A DNA stretch of 64,000 nucleotides from DAHUYF01 sp052143095 (GCA_052143095.1 JBKQTR010000229.1:1-64000); one strand, 5' to 3'. Shown: positions 17,169 through 27,603, counted from the stretch's first letter. Numbers and translations are program-made. The notes: a model not told the origin generated them from the letters alone.

Positions 17169-17531
17169 CTAACCCTTTGGGATCATTCGTCCGAGCTGTC
17201 GGCCGCCGAAAATATGAACATGAAAATGCGACACTTCCTGATGCGCGTCGCGGCCGTGATTGGCGAGGATGCGGTAGCCGGACCGGTCGACACCCTGGGC
17301 CCGGGCGATCTCGCCCAAGGCGCGCGTGAAGGCGACGATCTCGGCATCGGACGCCTGGGCCGAGAAATCGTCCAATGAGGCATAGGCGCCTTTGGGGATG
17401 ACCAGAATATGCACCGGCGCCTGCGGGTTGATGTCATGGAAGGCCAGGACATGGGCGTCCTCATAGACCTTCTTGCACGGAATCTCGCCGCGCAGGATGC
17501 GGGCGAAGACGTTGTCGGCGTCATAGGCCAC
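17169..17531 (-). CDS. HIT-family (histidine triad) nucleotide hydrolase
   Basis: 120 residues, the normal HINT size. It hydrolyses purine nucleoside phosphoramidates or adenylates. The motif SHFHVHIFGG near residue 105 carries the histidine triad; the N-terminal VFARILRGEIPCKKVYED and HILVIPKG are family-typical. A GTG at 17529-17531 is chosen as the start, with GGAG 7 nt upstream; the long frame upstream of it overlaps hisE. It starts 14 nt after the hisE stop and ends the his operon, a frequent arrangement in alphaproteobacteria. Confidence 0.92.
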   Translation of the reverse strand: MAYDADNVFARILRGEIPCKKVYEDAHVLAFHDINPQAPVHILVIPKGAYASLDDFSAQASDAEIVAFTRALGEIARAQGVDRSGYRILANHGRDAHQEVSHFHVHIFGGRQLGRMIPKG

Positions 17532-17545
17532 CGGCCGCTCCGAGC

Positions 17546-17878
17546 TCAGGCGGTGCCGCGGGAATGCTTCTCGTCGATGCCCGAGGTGCCGGCGCGGCGC
17601 TCGAGCGCGCGCCAGACCTCGCCGGGCGCGATGCCGCGCTCCGCCCACAGCACCAGCAGGTGATAGAGCAGGTCGGCGCTTTCGGCGACGAGGCGGGGAG
17701 CGTCGCCGCGCACCGCCTCGATCACCGCCTCCAGCGCCTCTTCGCCGAGCTTGCGGGCGATGCCGGCCGAGCCCGCGGCGAAGAGCTGTGCGGTATAGGA
17801 GGTTGCGGGGTCGGCGCCGCGGCGGCTCTCGATCACGGAATAGAGCCGGTCGAGGGTGCTGCCGTCGATCTCTGTCAT
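17546..17878 (-). CDS. hisE: Phosphoribosyl-ATP pyrophosphatase
   Basis: 110 residues. Hydrolyses phosphoribosyl-ATP to phosphoribosyl-AMP, the second step of histidine synthesis. The MazG-like core is visible: GIARKLGEEALEAVIEA with the metal-binding Glu residues and SADLLYHLLVLW near residue 70. The ATG at 17876-17878 gives the family N-terminus (MTEIDGSTLDRLYSVIESRR). It is separated from hisF by a 236-nt gap holding a hairpin repeat but remains codirectional. hisI (the cyclohydrolase) is not in the window. Confidence 0.94.
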   Translation of the reverse strand: MTEIDGSTLDRLYSVIESRRGADPATSYTAQLFAAGSAGIARKLGEEALEAVIEAVRGDAPRLVAESADLLYHLLVLWAERGIAPGEVWRALERRAGTSGIDEKHSRGTA

Positions 17879-17984
17879 TTCCGTCTCCGCCGAAGCTGCG
17901 CGCCCGAGGTAGCAGATCGGCGGCGGCGTGTCACTTGTGCGAGGCGGCGAATACGGGACAGGCGAGCGCTCGATCCTGAGACGA

Positions 17985-18061
17985 GCGGCTATCGCGGTTG
18001 CTGACGCAACCGCTGGCGTCGCCGCGGACAGACGACCCGTTCGATCGCTTCGCGATCGAAC
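17985..18061 (-). repeat. Three-hairpin 3'-UTR element, family B copy 1 (downstream of hisF)
   Basis: Read on the minus strand, 54 nt after the hisF stop: a perfect 10-bp hairpin GTTCGATCGC/GCGATCGAAC (18039-18061), then a GCGGCG linker, then the conserved hairpin GCGGTTGC/GCAACCGC (17994-18013) and GATAGCCGC. It lies in the hisF-hisE gap. Confidence 0.8.
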
Positions 18062-18114
18062 CCTCTGGGGCCGACCGCAGAGCGGTTGGCCGGGTTGTCC
18101 CTGCGGGAGTTTGC

Positions 18115-18866
<752 letters not shown>

Positions 18867-18873
<7 letters not shown>

Positions 18874-19601
18874 GCCCGGCTCTCGCACACCGCCAGCGCC
18901 GCTGCGAGATCGAGGCGTCCGTCATAAAGCGCGCGGCCGCAGATGACGCCGGCGATCCCGTCCGCCTCATGCGCCTTGAGGCGGCGGAGATCGTCGAGCC
19001 CGGCGACGCCGCCCGAGGCGATGACGCCGGTGGTGAGCTTCAGCGCCAGCGCCGCCGTCGCCTCGACATTGACGCCGGAGAGCGCGCCGTCGCGCTCGAT
19101 ATCGGTATAGACGATAGCAGCGGCGCCGGCATCCTCGAACTCGAGCGCGACATCGAGCGCCTGGCGCTCGGACGCCTTGGCCCAGCCCTCGACGGCGACG
19201 CGGCCGCCACGCGCATCGATGCCGAGGACGATCCGGCCGGGATGAGCGCGACAGGCGGATTTGACCAGCGCGGGATCGCTGAGCGCCAGCGTGCCGAGGA
19301 TGACCCGCGCGACGCCGGCGGCGAGCCAGCCCTCGATGGTGGCGCGGTCGCGGATGCCGCCGCCGAGCTGCACCGGAACGCCGGCGGCGGCGACGATCGC
19401 CGCGACCGCGTCGCGGTTCATCGGCTTGCCGGCAAAGGCGCCGTCGAGATCGACGACATGCAGGAAGCGGCAGCCGGCGGCGACGAAGCGCCTCGCTTCG
19501 CCCGCGGGATCGTCGCTGAACACGGTGGCCTCGCTCATCGCGCCGCGCAGCAGCCGCACGCATTGCCCGGCTTTGAGGTCGATGGCGGGGTAGAGGATCA
19601 T
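18867..19601 (-). CDS. hisA: ProFAR isomerase
   Basis: 244 residues. Isomerises ProFAR to PRFAR (Amadori rearrangement) in histidine synthesis. The half-barrel repeat is visible: MILYPAIDLKAGQCVRL with catalytic Asp 8, the GGGIR phosphate loop, and a second Asp in VYTDIERDGALSG, then GVIASGGV. The ATG at 19599-19601 overlaps the stop of the GNAT gene by 4 nt (ATGA). Its stop overlaps the start of hisF. Confidence 0.97.
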
Positions 19602-20152
19602 CGCTCGGCCGCGTCCTCGCCGGAAAGGCGCTTGTAATAGAAATAGCCGGCGATCGTCGCGCCGGCGACGCGGGCATAGTCGGGATGCACGCCCCAGCGG
19701 TGATAGCCCAGCGATTCGTAGAGCTGGATCGCCGCCTCCTGCGTCGCGCGCACATCGAGATTGAGCACGCTGAAGCCCGCCGCGCGCGCCGCTTCCTCGA
19801 CGGCGACGACGATGCGCTTGGCGAGGCCGTGGCCGCGCGCCCAGGGCGCGATGAAGTTGCTGGTGAGCTGCGCCGCGAAGGACTGCGCCTCGTTGTTGCG
19901 CGGCGGCCGGTTGAGCTGCGCCGAACCGCAGATGGTGTTGTCGAGCCGCGCGACGAAGACGCGCCGCTCCGGCACCAGCAGCACGCCGCGCCAATAGGCT
20001 TCCATGATGTGGCGCGGCGGCGCCGCCAGCCAGCCGAAGCCGCCGCCGGCCTCGATCGCGGCGTCGGCGGCGTCGCAGAGATCCTCGAGATCGGTGCCGG
20101 TGAAGGCCTCGAGGCGCTCGACCGCGGTTTTCGGCGCCGGCGCGTCGCTCAT
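19598..20152 (-). CDS. GNAT-family N-acetyltransferase within the his operon
   Basis: 184 residues. The acetyl-CoA-binding motif A is seen at about 105-118 (WARGHGLAKRIV, the R/QxxGxG/A type), followed by the NLDVRATQEAAIQLYESLGY segment common to GNATs. The substrate is unknown. It overlaps hisA by 4 nt and hisH by 4 nt (20149-20152), so it is firmly part of the his operon. I believe a gene of this kind sits here in several Rhodospirillales his clusters, which would imply a role linked to histidine or its intermediates, but that has not been shown to my knowledge. Confidence 0.88.
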   Translation of the reverse strand: MSDAPAPKTAVERLEAFTGTDLEDLCDAADAAIEAGGGFGWLAAPPRHIMEAYWRGVLLVPERRVFVARLDNTICGSAQLNRPPRNNEAQSFAAQLTSNFIAPWARGHGLAKRIVVAVEEAARAAGFSVLNLDVRATQEAAIQLYESLGYHRWGVHPDYARVAGATIAGYFYYKRLSGEDAAER

Positions 20153-20790
20153 GGCCGCCCCCGCAGGAAATTGGCGATCAGCCGCAGACCCGTCGCCTGG
20201 CTCTTCTCGGGATGGAACTGCGTGCCGACGAGATTGTCGCGGCCGACCGCCGCGGCGATCTCGCCGCCGTAATCGGCGGTCGCCAGCAGGTCGCCGCGCT
20301 CGCGGCAGACGAGGCCGTAGCTGTGCACGAAATAGGCGTGCGCGCCCGCGGCGATGCCGTCGAGCAGCGGATGCGGCCTCAGGATCGCGAGCTCGTTCCA
20401 GCCCATATGCGGGATCTTGAGCGCGCGATCCCTGGGCGCGATCGCCGCCACCTCGCCCTTGATCCAGCCGAGCCCGTCCACCGTCTCGAACTCGCGGCCG
20501 CGCTCGGCCATGAGCTGCATGCCGACGCAGATGCCGAGGAACGGCCGGCCGCGGCGCATCACCGCCTCCTCGAGCGCGTCTTCCATGCCGGGCACCGCGG
20601 CAAGCCCGCGCCGGCAGTCGGCGAAGGCGCCGACGCCGGGCAGCACGACGCGCCCGGCCGCGCGCACCGTGGCGGCGTCGGCGGTGACGACGATGTCGTC
20701 GTCGCTGCCGCTCTCGCGCGCGGCGCGCTCGAACGCCTTGGCGGCCGATCGGAGGTTGCCCGAGCCGTAATCAATGATGGCGGTGATCAT
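20149..20790 (-). CDS. hisH: Imidazole glycerol phosphate synthase, glutaminase subunit
   Basis: 213 residues. A class I glutamine amidotransferase that feeds ammonia to HisF. The triad is visible: the nucleophile Cys in LGICVGMQLM near residue 88, and His and Glu in QFHPEKSQ near 190. The N-terminal IIDYGSGNLRS and the oxyanion-strand PGVGAF are diagnostic. It starts 9 nt after the hisB stop. Confidence 0.96.
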   Translation of the reverse strand: MITAIIDYGSGNLRSAAKAFERAARESGSDDDIVVTADAATVRAAGRVVLPGVGAFADCRRGLAAVPGMEDALEEAVMRRGRPFLGICVGMQLMAERGREFETVDGLGWIKGEVAAIAPRDRALKIPHMGWNELAILRPHPLLDGIAAGAHAYFVHSYGLVCRERGDLLATADYGGEIAAAVGRDNLVGTQFHPEKSQATGLRLIANFLRGRP

Positions 20791-20799
20791 GGATCGGCT

Positions 20800-21423
20800 C
20801 TACAGAACGCCCTTGGTCGAGGGCACGGCATCGGCACGGCGCGGATCGATCGCCACCGCCTGCCGTAGGGACCGCGCCAGGCCCTTGTAGCAGGACTCGA
20901 CGATATGGTGGTTGTTCTCGCCATAGAGAGTCTCGACATGCAGCGTGATGCCGGCCGATTGGGCGAAGGCCTGGAACCACTCCTTGAACAGCTCGGTATC
21001 CATCTCGCCGAGCTTGGACTTCGAGAACGTGACCTTCCAGATCAGGTAGGGCCGGTTGGACACGTCGAGCGCGACGCGGGTCAGCGTCTCGTCCATCGGC
21101 ACGAGCGCGTCGCCCCAGCGCGCGATGCCGCGCCGGTCGCCGAGCGCCTTGGCCACCGCCTCGCCGACGACATAGCCGGTATCCTCGGTGGTGTGGTGGA
21201 AATCGATGTGCAGATCGCCCTCCGCGCGCAGCGCGAGGTCGATCAGGCTGTGGCGCGACAGCTGCTCCAGCATATGGTCGAGAAAGCCGATGCCGGTCGA
21301 GACGTCATAGGCGCCGGTGCCGTCGAGATTGACGGCACCGCGGATCTTGGTCTCCTTGGTCACGCGCTCGACACTGGCCTTGCGCGCCGACGGGGCGATC
21401 GCTTGCGACCGGGCCTGGGCCAC
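20800..21423 (-). CDS. hisB: Imidazoleglycerol-phosphate dehydratase
   Basis: 207 residues, the monofunctional dehydratase without the N-terminal phosphatase seen in enterobacteria. It converts imidazole glycerol phosphate to imidazole acetol phosphate. The two manganese-binding motifs are present: FLDHMLEQLSRHS ... DFHHTTED near 50-80 and GENNHHIVES near 170. It is the first gene of the his operon on this strand; 97 nt separate it from the PAS kinase stop upstream. Confidence 0.96.
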   Translation of the reverse strand: MAQARSQAIAPSARKASVERVTKETKIRGAVNLDGTGAYDVSTGIGFLDHMLEQLSRHSLIDLALRAEGDLHIDFHHTTEDTGYVVGEAVAKALGDRRGIARWGDALVPMDETLTRVALDVSNRPYLIWKVTFSKSKLGEMDTELFKEWFQAFAQSAGITLHVETLYGENNHHIVESCYKGLARSLRQAVAIDPRRADAVPSTKGVL

Positions 21424-21520
21424 GGCGTCTCTCCTTGCCGAACGGTACGCCGCGGGAGATGGGGCGGCGGCGATCTTTTAGCAAGATCGCCGGGCAGAGG
21501 CCAGTGCCGGGCTTAGAGCC

Positions 21521-23083
<1,563 letters not shown>

Positions 23084-23345
23084 GGCGCGAGCCTCGCCTC
23101 GGGCGCAGCTCGTCGCGGCGGTTCAGGTGTGTGCAGTGACATGACCGGCACCCATCGCCCTTGTCCGACCCAATTGAGCCGATTTTGGCCGATCGTGGCG
23201 GCAGCGTCTTACTATTTCGTAAATAAAGATTCGTGTTTTGGCGAAGCGAATCCCGCGGCTTCCGTGATGAAAATCTGTGCATATCTCGGTGTCTACTGAG
23301 CGAATAGCGCCGCCGCCGGGGAAATTGCTGCAATTCCGGCAGCGT

Positions 23346-23371
23346 CTTGCGGCGAGGTCTTGCGGCCATGA
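23346..23371 (+). promoter_or_regulatory. Possible sigma-32 promoter for hslVU
   Basis: CTTGCGG (23346-23352), 13 nt, then CCATGA (23366-23371) resembles the heat-shock pattern CTTGAAA-N13/15-CCCATNT. It would start transcription near 23378, just before a large hairpin. The rest of the 23084-23489 gap includes an AT-richer stretch around 23210-23290 but no gene that I can support. Confidence 0.4.
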
Positions 23372-23380
23372 GGTTTCGAG

Positions 23381-23413
23381 CGGGACGGCCCGGCCGGCGG
23401 CCGGGCGGTCCCG
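23381..23413 (+). promoter_or_regulatory. Large hairpin in the hslV 5' leader
   Basis: A 33-nt near-perfect palindrome: CGGGAC and GCCCGGCC pair with GGCCGGGC and GTCCCG, with one central G-G mismatch in the stem. It lies 77 nt upstream of hslV. There is no T-tract on either side, so it is not an ordinary terminator. The E. coli hslVU mRNA also has a 5' stem-loop that affects its stability, so a similar role is possible. Confidence 0.65.
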
Positions 23414-23489
23414 TGCCGGCGTCCTTGCTGCTTGATCGACGCCCGGCTAAACCCACATCATCTGCCAGCCCTTCCATCCCCAAGGCCCC

Positions 23490-24035
23490 ATGCAGCACGC
23501 AGCATCCGAGACCTGGCACGGCACCACCATTCTTTGCGTGCGCAAGGATGGCCAGGTGGTGATCGCCGGCGACGGCCAGGTGTCGATGGGCCAGACCATC
23601 GTCAAATCCAACGCGCGCAAGCTGCGCCGGCTCGGCAACGGCTCGGTGATCGCCGGCTTTGCCGGCGCCACCGCCGATGCGCTGACGCTGTTCGAGCGCC
23701 TCGAGGCCAAGCTCGAGCAGCATCCCGGCCAGTTGCCGCGCGCCTGCGTCGAGCTGGCCAAGGACTGGCGCACCGACCGCTATCTCAGGCGGCTGGAGGC
23801 GATGATGGCGGTGGCGGACCGGCAGGTGTCGCTGATCCTCTCCGGCACCGGCGACGTGCTCGAGCCCGAGGACGGGCTCATCGGCATCGGCTCCGGCGGC
23901 GGCTACGCGCTGGCCGCGGCGCGCGCGCTGCTCGACCAGCCGCTCGAAGCCGAGGCGATCGCGCGCAAGGCGATGGCGATCGCCGCCGGCATCTGCGTCT
24001 ATACCAACGACAAAGTCACCCTCGAGAGCCTATGA
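23490..24035 (+). CDS. hslV: ATP-dependent protease HslVU, peptidase subunit
   Basis: 181 residues. A proteasome-like threonine protease; the mature enzyme starts at the Thr of HGTTILCVRK after removal of a short propeptide. Other core motifs are GDGQVSMGQTIVK and the SGTGDVLEPEDGLIGIGSGGGYALAAA strand. It forms hexameric rings capped by HslU. The ATG at 23490 gives the usual short propeptide. The stop overlaps the hslU start by 4 nt. Confidence 0.97.
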   Translation: MQHAASETWHGTTILCVRKDGQVVIAGDGQVSMGQTIVKSNARKLRRLGNGSVIAGFAGATADALTLFERLEAKLEQHPGQLPRACVELAKDWRTDRYLRRLEAMMAVADRQVSLILSGTGDVLEPEDGLIGIGSGGGYALAAARALLDQPLEAEAIARKAMAIAAGICVYTNDKVTLESL

Positions 24036-25348
24036 CCGCCTTCAGCCCGCGCGAAATCGTCTCCGAGCTCGATCGGCACATCGTCGGCCAGAACGACGCC
24101 AAGCGCGCCGTCGCCATCGCCTTGCGCAACCGCTGGCGGCGCCAGCAGCTGCCGGAGGAGCTGCGCGAGGAGGTGCTGCCCAAGAACATTCTGATGATCG
24201 GCCCGACCGGCATCGGCAAGACCGAGATCGCGCGCCGGCTCGCCAAGCTCGCCCAGGCGCCGTTCATCAAGGTCGAGGCGACGAAGTTCACCGAGGTCGG
24301 CTATGTCGGCCGCGACGTCGAGCAGATCGTGCGCGACCTGCTCGAGATGTCGATCGCCATGACGCGCGAGCGCTTGCGCAAGGAAGTGGCGTCGAAGGCC
24401 GAGCTGCACGCCGAGGAGCGCGTGCTCGACGCGCTGGTCGGCCAGAACGCCGGCGCCGACACGCGGCAGAAATTCCGCAAGATGCTGCGCGAGGGCCAGC
24501 TCGACGACAAGGAGATCGAGGTCCAGGTGCAGGACAGCGCCGGCGCGAACCTGCCGACCTTCGACATTCCCGGCATGCCCGGCGCGCAGATGGGCATGCT
24601 CAATCTCGGCGAGATCTTCGGCAAGGCGTTCGGCGGCCGCACCAAGTCGCGGCGCATGAGCGTGCGCGAGAGCCACACCGTGCTGATGGCCGAGGAGAGC
24701 GACAAGCTGCTCGACCAGGAGAAGGTGGTGCGCGAGGCGATCGCCGCCGTCGAGCAGAACGGCATCGTCTTCATCGACGAGATCGACAAGATCTGCGCCC
24801 GCAGCGAGCAGCGCATCGGCGGCGATGTCAGCCGCGAGGGCGTGCAGCGCGACCTGCTGCCGCTGATCGAGGGCACGACGGTCGCCACCAAGCACGGCGC
24901 GGTCAAGACCGATCACGTGCTGTTCATCGCCTCGGGCGCCTTCCATCTGGCGAAGCCCTCGGACCTGCTGCCGGAGCTGCAGGGGCGGCTGCCCATCCGG
25001 GTCGAGCTGAAGCCGCTGACGCGCGAGGATTTCCGCCGCATCCTGACCGAGCCCGAGGCGAGCCTGATCAAGCAGTACAAGGCGCTGATGGCCACCGAGG
25101 GCGTGGCGCTCGATTTCGCCGAGGACGCGATCGACGAGCTCGCCCGCCTCGCCGAGGAGATCAACACCGCGGTGGAGAATATCGGCGCGAGGCGCCTACA
25201 CACCGTGCTCGAGCGCCTGCTCGAGGAGATCAGCTTCACCGCCTCCGACAAGCCCAAGGGCACCGCCATCACCATCGACCGCGCCTATGTGCACGAGCAT
25301 GTCAGCGCGCTTGCCAAGAACGCGGACCTCTCCAAGTTCATCCTGTAG
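24032..25348 (+). CDS. hslU: ATP-dependent protease HslVU, ATPase subunit
   Basis: 438 residues. An AAA+ unfoldase that feeds substrates to HslV. Walker A is GPTGIGKTE near residue 60, followed by KVEATKFTEVGYVGRDVEQIVRDL. The I domain (about 110-240) carries the double-loop region, Walker B is GIVFIDEIDKIC, and the C-terminus ends LSKFIL, which inserts into HslV. The ATG at 24032 is chosen over a much longer in-frame extension that runs through hslV. Heat-shock control is expected; see the promoter and hairpin upstream of hslV. Confidence 0.97.
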   Translation: MTAFSPREIVSELDRHIVGQNDAKRAVAIALRNRWRRQQLPEELREEVLPKNILMIGPTGIGKTEIARRLAKLAQAPFIKVEATKFTEVGYVGRDVEQIVRDLLEMSIAMTRERLRKEVASKAELHAEERVLDALVGQNAGADTRQKFRKMLREGQLDDKEIEVQVQDSAGANLPTFDIPGMPGAQMGMLNLGEIFGKAFGGRTKSRRMSVRESHTVLMAEESDKLLDQEKVVREAIAAVEQNGIVFIDEIDKICARSEQRIGGDVSREGVQRDLLPLIEGTTVATKHGAVKTDHVLFIASGAFHLAKPSDLLPELQGRLPIRVELKPLTREDFRRILTEPEASLIKQYKALMATEGVALDFAEDAIDELARLAEEINTAVENIGARRLHTVLERLLEEISFTASDKPKGTAITIDRAYVHEHVSALAKNADLSKFIL

Positions 25349-25448
25349 CGCGTGTTTGTGCAGCATGCGCGCCCGTCAATCACCGACGATTGACGCGCGG
25401 CGGCGGCAAAACTACATCTCGCCGGCCACAGCACGCCAAGGGAGCGTC

Positions 25449-25769
25449 ATGACCGATCTTTCCGTCGATGCGCGGCTGATCGCCGATCCGCCCCCCCGCC
25501 AAGCTGAGATCAACGCGGCGGTCGCCGCACCGCTGCTTGCCACCGTGCTGCTTGCCGCCTGCGCGAGCGGGCCGGTGATGCCGCCCAGCGTCAGCTATCA
25601 CGTGCCCGACCACAATGTCGCCATCACCAGCGACGAGGCGCAGAACTACTGCGTGCAATTCGACCGCGTTGCGCGCTATCAAGGCCTGGAGACGAGGCCT
25701 GACGGCCTGGTCGCGGTTTATACCTGCGACGGGCCGGCCAGCGCCGGCGCCGCCGCGCCGCCGCAATAA
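25449..25769 (+). CDS. Small putative lipoprotein, function unknown
   Basis: 106 residues. I do not recognise a family. A hydrophobic stretch with a lipobox-like LAAC lies at about 33-36, preceded by an unusually long, acidic N-region (MTDLSVDARLIADPPPRQ), so either the true start is further in or this is a poor lipoprotein signal. The mature part has two cysteines (NYCVQFD, YTCDGP) and ends in an Ala/Pro tail. The ATG at 25449 has GGGAG 6 nt upstream. It stands 100 nt after hslU and is convergent (4 nt) with the next gene. Confidence 0.6.
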   Translation: MTDLSVDARLIADPPPRQAEINAAVAAPLLATVLLAACASGPVMPPSVSYHVPDHNVAITSDEAQNYCVQFDRVARYQGLETRPDGLVAVYTCDGPASAGAAAPPQ

Positions 25770-25773
25770 TCGG

Positions 25774-26013
25774 TCAGGTCTTGGCGCCGGGCGTCCATTT
25801 GCGGACGCGCGGCTTCTTCGGCTCGGGATCGCGCGATGGCGTCATGCCGTCGCGGCCGAAATGGCGGACGAAATCGTCGTAGCGGCGGCGCAGCTCGGCG
25901 CGCTGCGTCGGGGTCATGTCCTGGAGATGGAGATGCGACAGGTCGGCCTGGCGCAGCACGGCCTCGTCCGGCGCATTGGCGCCGCCGCCGGTGTGTTTCT
26001 GCCGTCGAGCCAT
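25774..26013 (-). CDS. Small basic protein, function unknown
   Basis: 79 residues, rich in Arg, Lys and His, no signal peptide or membrane segment. The middle (LRQADLSHLHLQDMTPTQRAELRRRYDDFVRHFG) looks helical. No family recognised. The ATG at 26011-26013 and codon composition fit a real gene, but it is short. It lies downstream of the CheY-like gene on the same strand (45 nt). Confidence 0.55.
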   Translation of the reverse strand: MARRQKHTGGGANAPDEAVLRQADLSHLHLQDMTPTQRAELRRRYDDFVRHFGRDGMTPSRDPEPKKPRVRKWTPGAKT

Positions 26014-26058
26014 GGCCCGAGCATGGTCGAGAATGCTTAAAGGCGGGTTAACCCGCGG

Positions 26059-26457
26059 TCAGGCGGCGCTGAGCGCGGTCGGCGTCGGCAGGCTCACCAG
26101 GCGGTCGACCTTGGTCAGCAGCACCTCCGGCGCGAACGGCTTGATCAGCACGTCGTCGGCGCCGAGCCGGCGCAGCATTTCGACGAAATCGACGCTGCCG
26201 CTGTGGTGGAAGCCGGTCATCGCCAGGATCTTCGCTTGTGGGCGATGCCGGCGGATCTCCATCATCAGCTCGATGCCGTCGCGCTCGGGCATCATGACGT
26301 CGGTGATGATGAGCTCGGGCGCGATCTCCTGCCACAGCCGCGTGCCTTCATCGCCGTGCCCCGCGACGACGACGGAATAGCCGGCTTCGGTCAGCAGCGT
26401 CTCGACGCTGCGGCGAATGGTCTTGCTGTCGTCGATGACGAGGACGGACATGCTCAT
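26059..26457 (-). CDS. Single-domain response regulator (CheY-like)
   Basis: 132 residues, receiver domain only. Acidic pair in VLVIDDSKTIRR, phospho-acceptor Asp in LIITDVMMPERDG near residue 53, Thr in LAMTGF and Lys in VLIKPFAP are all present, so it should be phosphorylatable. There is no output domain. It may work with one of the orphan PAS kinases or the chemoreceptor system. It is divergent from the PAS_5 gene across a 178-nt gap containing a dyad. Confidence 0.92.
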   Translation of the reverse strand: MSMSVLVIDDSKTIRRSVETLLTEAGYSVVVAGHGDEGTRLWQEIAPELIITDVMMPERDGIELMMEIRRHRPQAKILAMTGFHHSGSVDFVEMLRRLGADDVLIKPFAPEVLLTKVDRLVSLPTPTALSAA

Positions 26458-26537
26458 GCGGCCAGATCCCGCGATTGCGACTGCGAAGAGTTTAATCGGA
26501 ATCGCCGGGCTCTGAAGCTAAATCTCCTACAAATTTA

Positions 26538-26560
26538 GCAAAATTGCCGGTGAATTTTGC
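26538..26560. promoter_or_regulatory. Dyad GCAAAATT-N7-AATTTTGC between divergent genes
   Basis: Perfect 8-bp inverted repeat (26538-26545 and 26553-26560) in an AT-richer patch between the CheY-like gene (minus) and the PAS_5 gene (plus). This is a good candidate operator for control of one or both. Confidence 0.5.
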
Positions 26561-26635
26561 CACGCTTGCAACGCTGCCGGTCTATCCTTTGCCGGCGTGC
26601 GTCGGGACACGCGACCGTTGTCAGGGTGAGGGGAT

Positions 26636-27166
26636 TTGCGCGACGTCCTCCCGGACCAGCGCCTGGAAGGCCTCTATCAGCATTGGCTGAGCAAGCGGCG
26701 CGGCCGTGCCATGCCGCGCCGCGCCGATATCGACCCGCTGGAGATTCCGACCGAGATCTGGCCTTACACCATGCTGCTCGACGTGGTGTGGGAAGGCGGC
26801 ACGCCGCGCTTTCGCTACCGCCGCGTCGGCGAAGTCTTCTGGCGGCTCGCCGGGCGCGAGCCGACCGGCCTCTTCATCGAGGACGTGCTGCCGGAGAAGG
26901 CCGGCTATCGCCGCTACGTCATCGGCATCTATGAGGAGATGGCGGCGCGCCGCGCGGCGATGTACACCGAGAACAGCTTCACGCTCACGGGCCGCGGCAC
27001 GGTGATGCTGACGCGGCGCGTCAGCCTGCCGCTGTCGGATGACGGCGAGGCCGTCAACATGGTGCTCGCCGGCCATGTCTTCGAACACGGCAAACTGCCG
27101 CGCGAGACCGCCTTCTCGCTGGTGAGCGATTTGCGGGAGCTGCGGCGGGTGGTTCTCGAAGAGTAG
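26636..27166 (+). CDS. PAS_5-type single PAS protein
   Basis: 176 residues. It matches the PAS_5 (PF07310) pattern: LYQHWLSKRRGRAMPRRADIDPLEIP at the N-terminus, then a PAS-like core with FRYRRVGEVFWRLAGREPTG and a C-terminal VSLPLSDDGEAVNMVLAG. Signal or effector unknown; no output domain is fused. The start is a TTG at 26636 with GAGGGG 5 nt upstream; an in-frame stop lies just before it, so no longer start exists. A second member is at 34.7 kb. Confidence 0.82.
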   Translation: MRDVLPDQRLEGLYQHWLSKRRGRAMPRRADIDPLEIPTEIWPYTMLLDVVWEGGTPRFRYRRVGEVFWRLAGREPTGLFIEDVLPEKAGYRRYVIGIYEEMAARRAAMYTENSFTLTGRGTVMLTRRVSLPLSDDGEAVNMVLAGHVFEHGKLPRETAFSLVSDLRELRRVVLEE

Positions 27167-27201
27167 TCGGTTGCCGCTCGCCCGCCGGACGCCCGGCGAT
27201 G

Positions 27202-27603
27202 TCAGCCCGCCGGCAGGGCGCCGCGCCGCCGCCGCTTTGGCGGTGTCATCGGCGCGCTCTTCAACAAATCGAGCAGGCGCTCGACACGCTCGGGTGGGAG
27301 CTTGCGGATACGCTCGGCCAGGAGATTGGCGAGCTCGGTCGCGGCCGGCGCCAACCCGGCGGTGTCGACGGTGACGCGCGGATGCGACAGCCGCGCCAGC
27401 CGATGCAGCTCGTCGGCCTCGTCCCAGATGATGTTGAGCTGGGCGCAGATCGCGACCACCATGGCATGGGTCGGCCGGCCGCGGCGGCCATGCTCCAACG
27501 CCGAGAGATAGGCGGCGGAGACGCCGAGCGCCTCGGCCATCTGCTTGAGGCTGATGCCGCGCTCGGCGCGCAGCTGGCGCAGGCGCACGCCGAACGGCGT
27601 CAT
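27202..27603 (-). CDS. XRE-family helix-turn-helix regulator
   Basis: 133 residues. The Cro/CI-type HTH is at about 5-60 (LRQLRAERGISLKQMAEALGVSAAYLSALEHGRRGRPT). The C-terminal half (LAPAATELANLLAERIRKLPPERVERLLDLLK) is helical and ends in a basic tail. The ATG at 27601-27603 overlaps the smr stop by 4 nt, so it is translated with it. The smr-xre pair follows mltA in many alphaproteobacteria; here the lut genes intervene. Confidence 0.9.
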   Translation of the reverse strand: MTPFGVRLRQLRAERGISLKQMAEALGVSAAYLSALEHGRRGRPTHAMVVAICAQLNIIWDEADELHRLARLSHPRVTVDTAGLAPAATELANLLAERIRKLPPERVERLLDLLKSAPMTPPKRRRRGALPAG

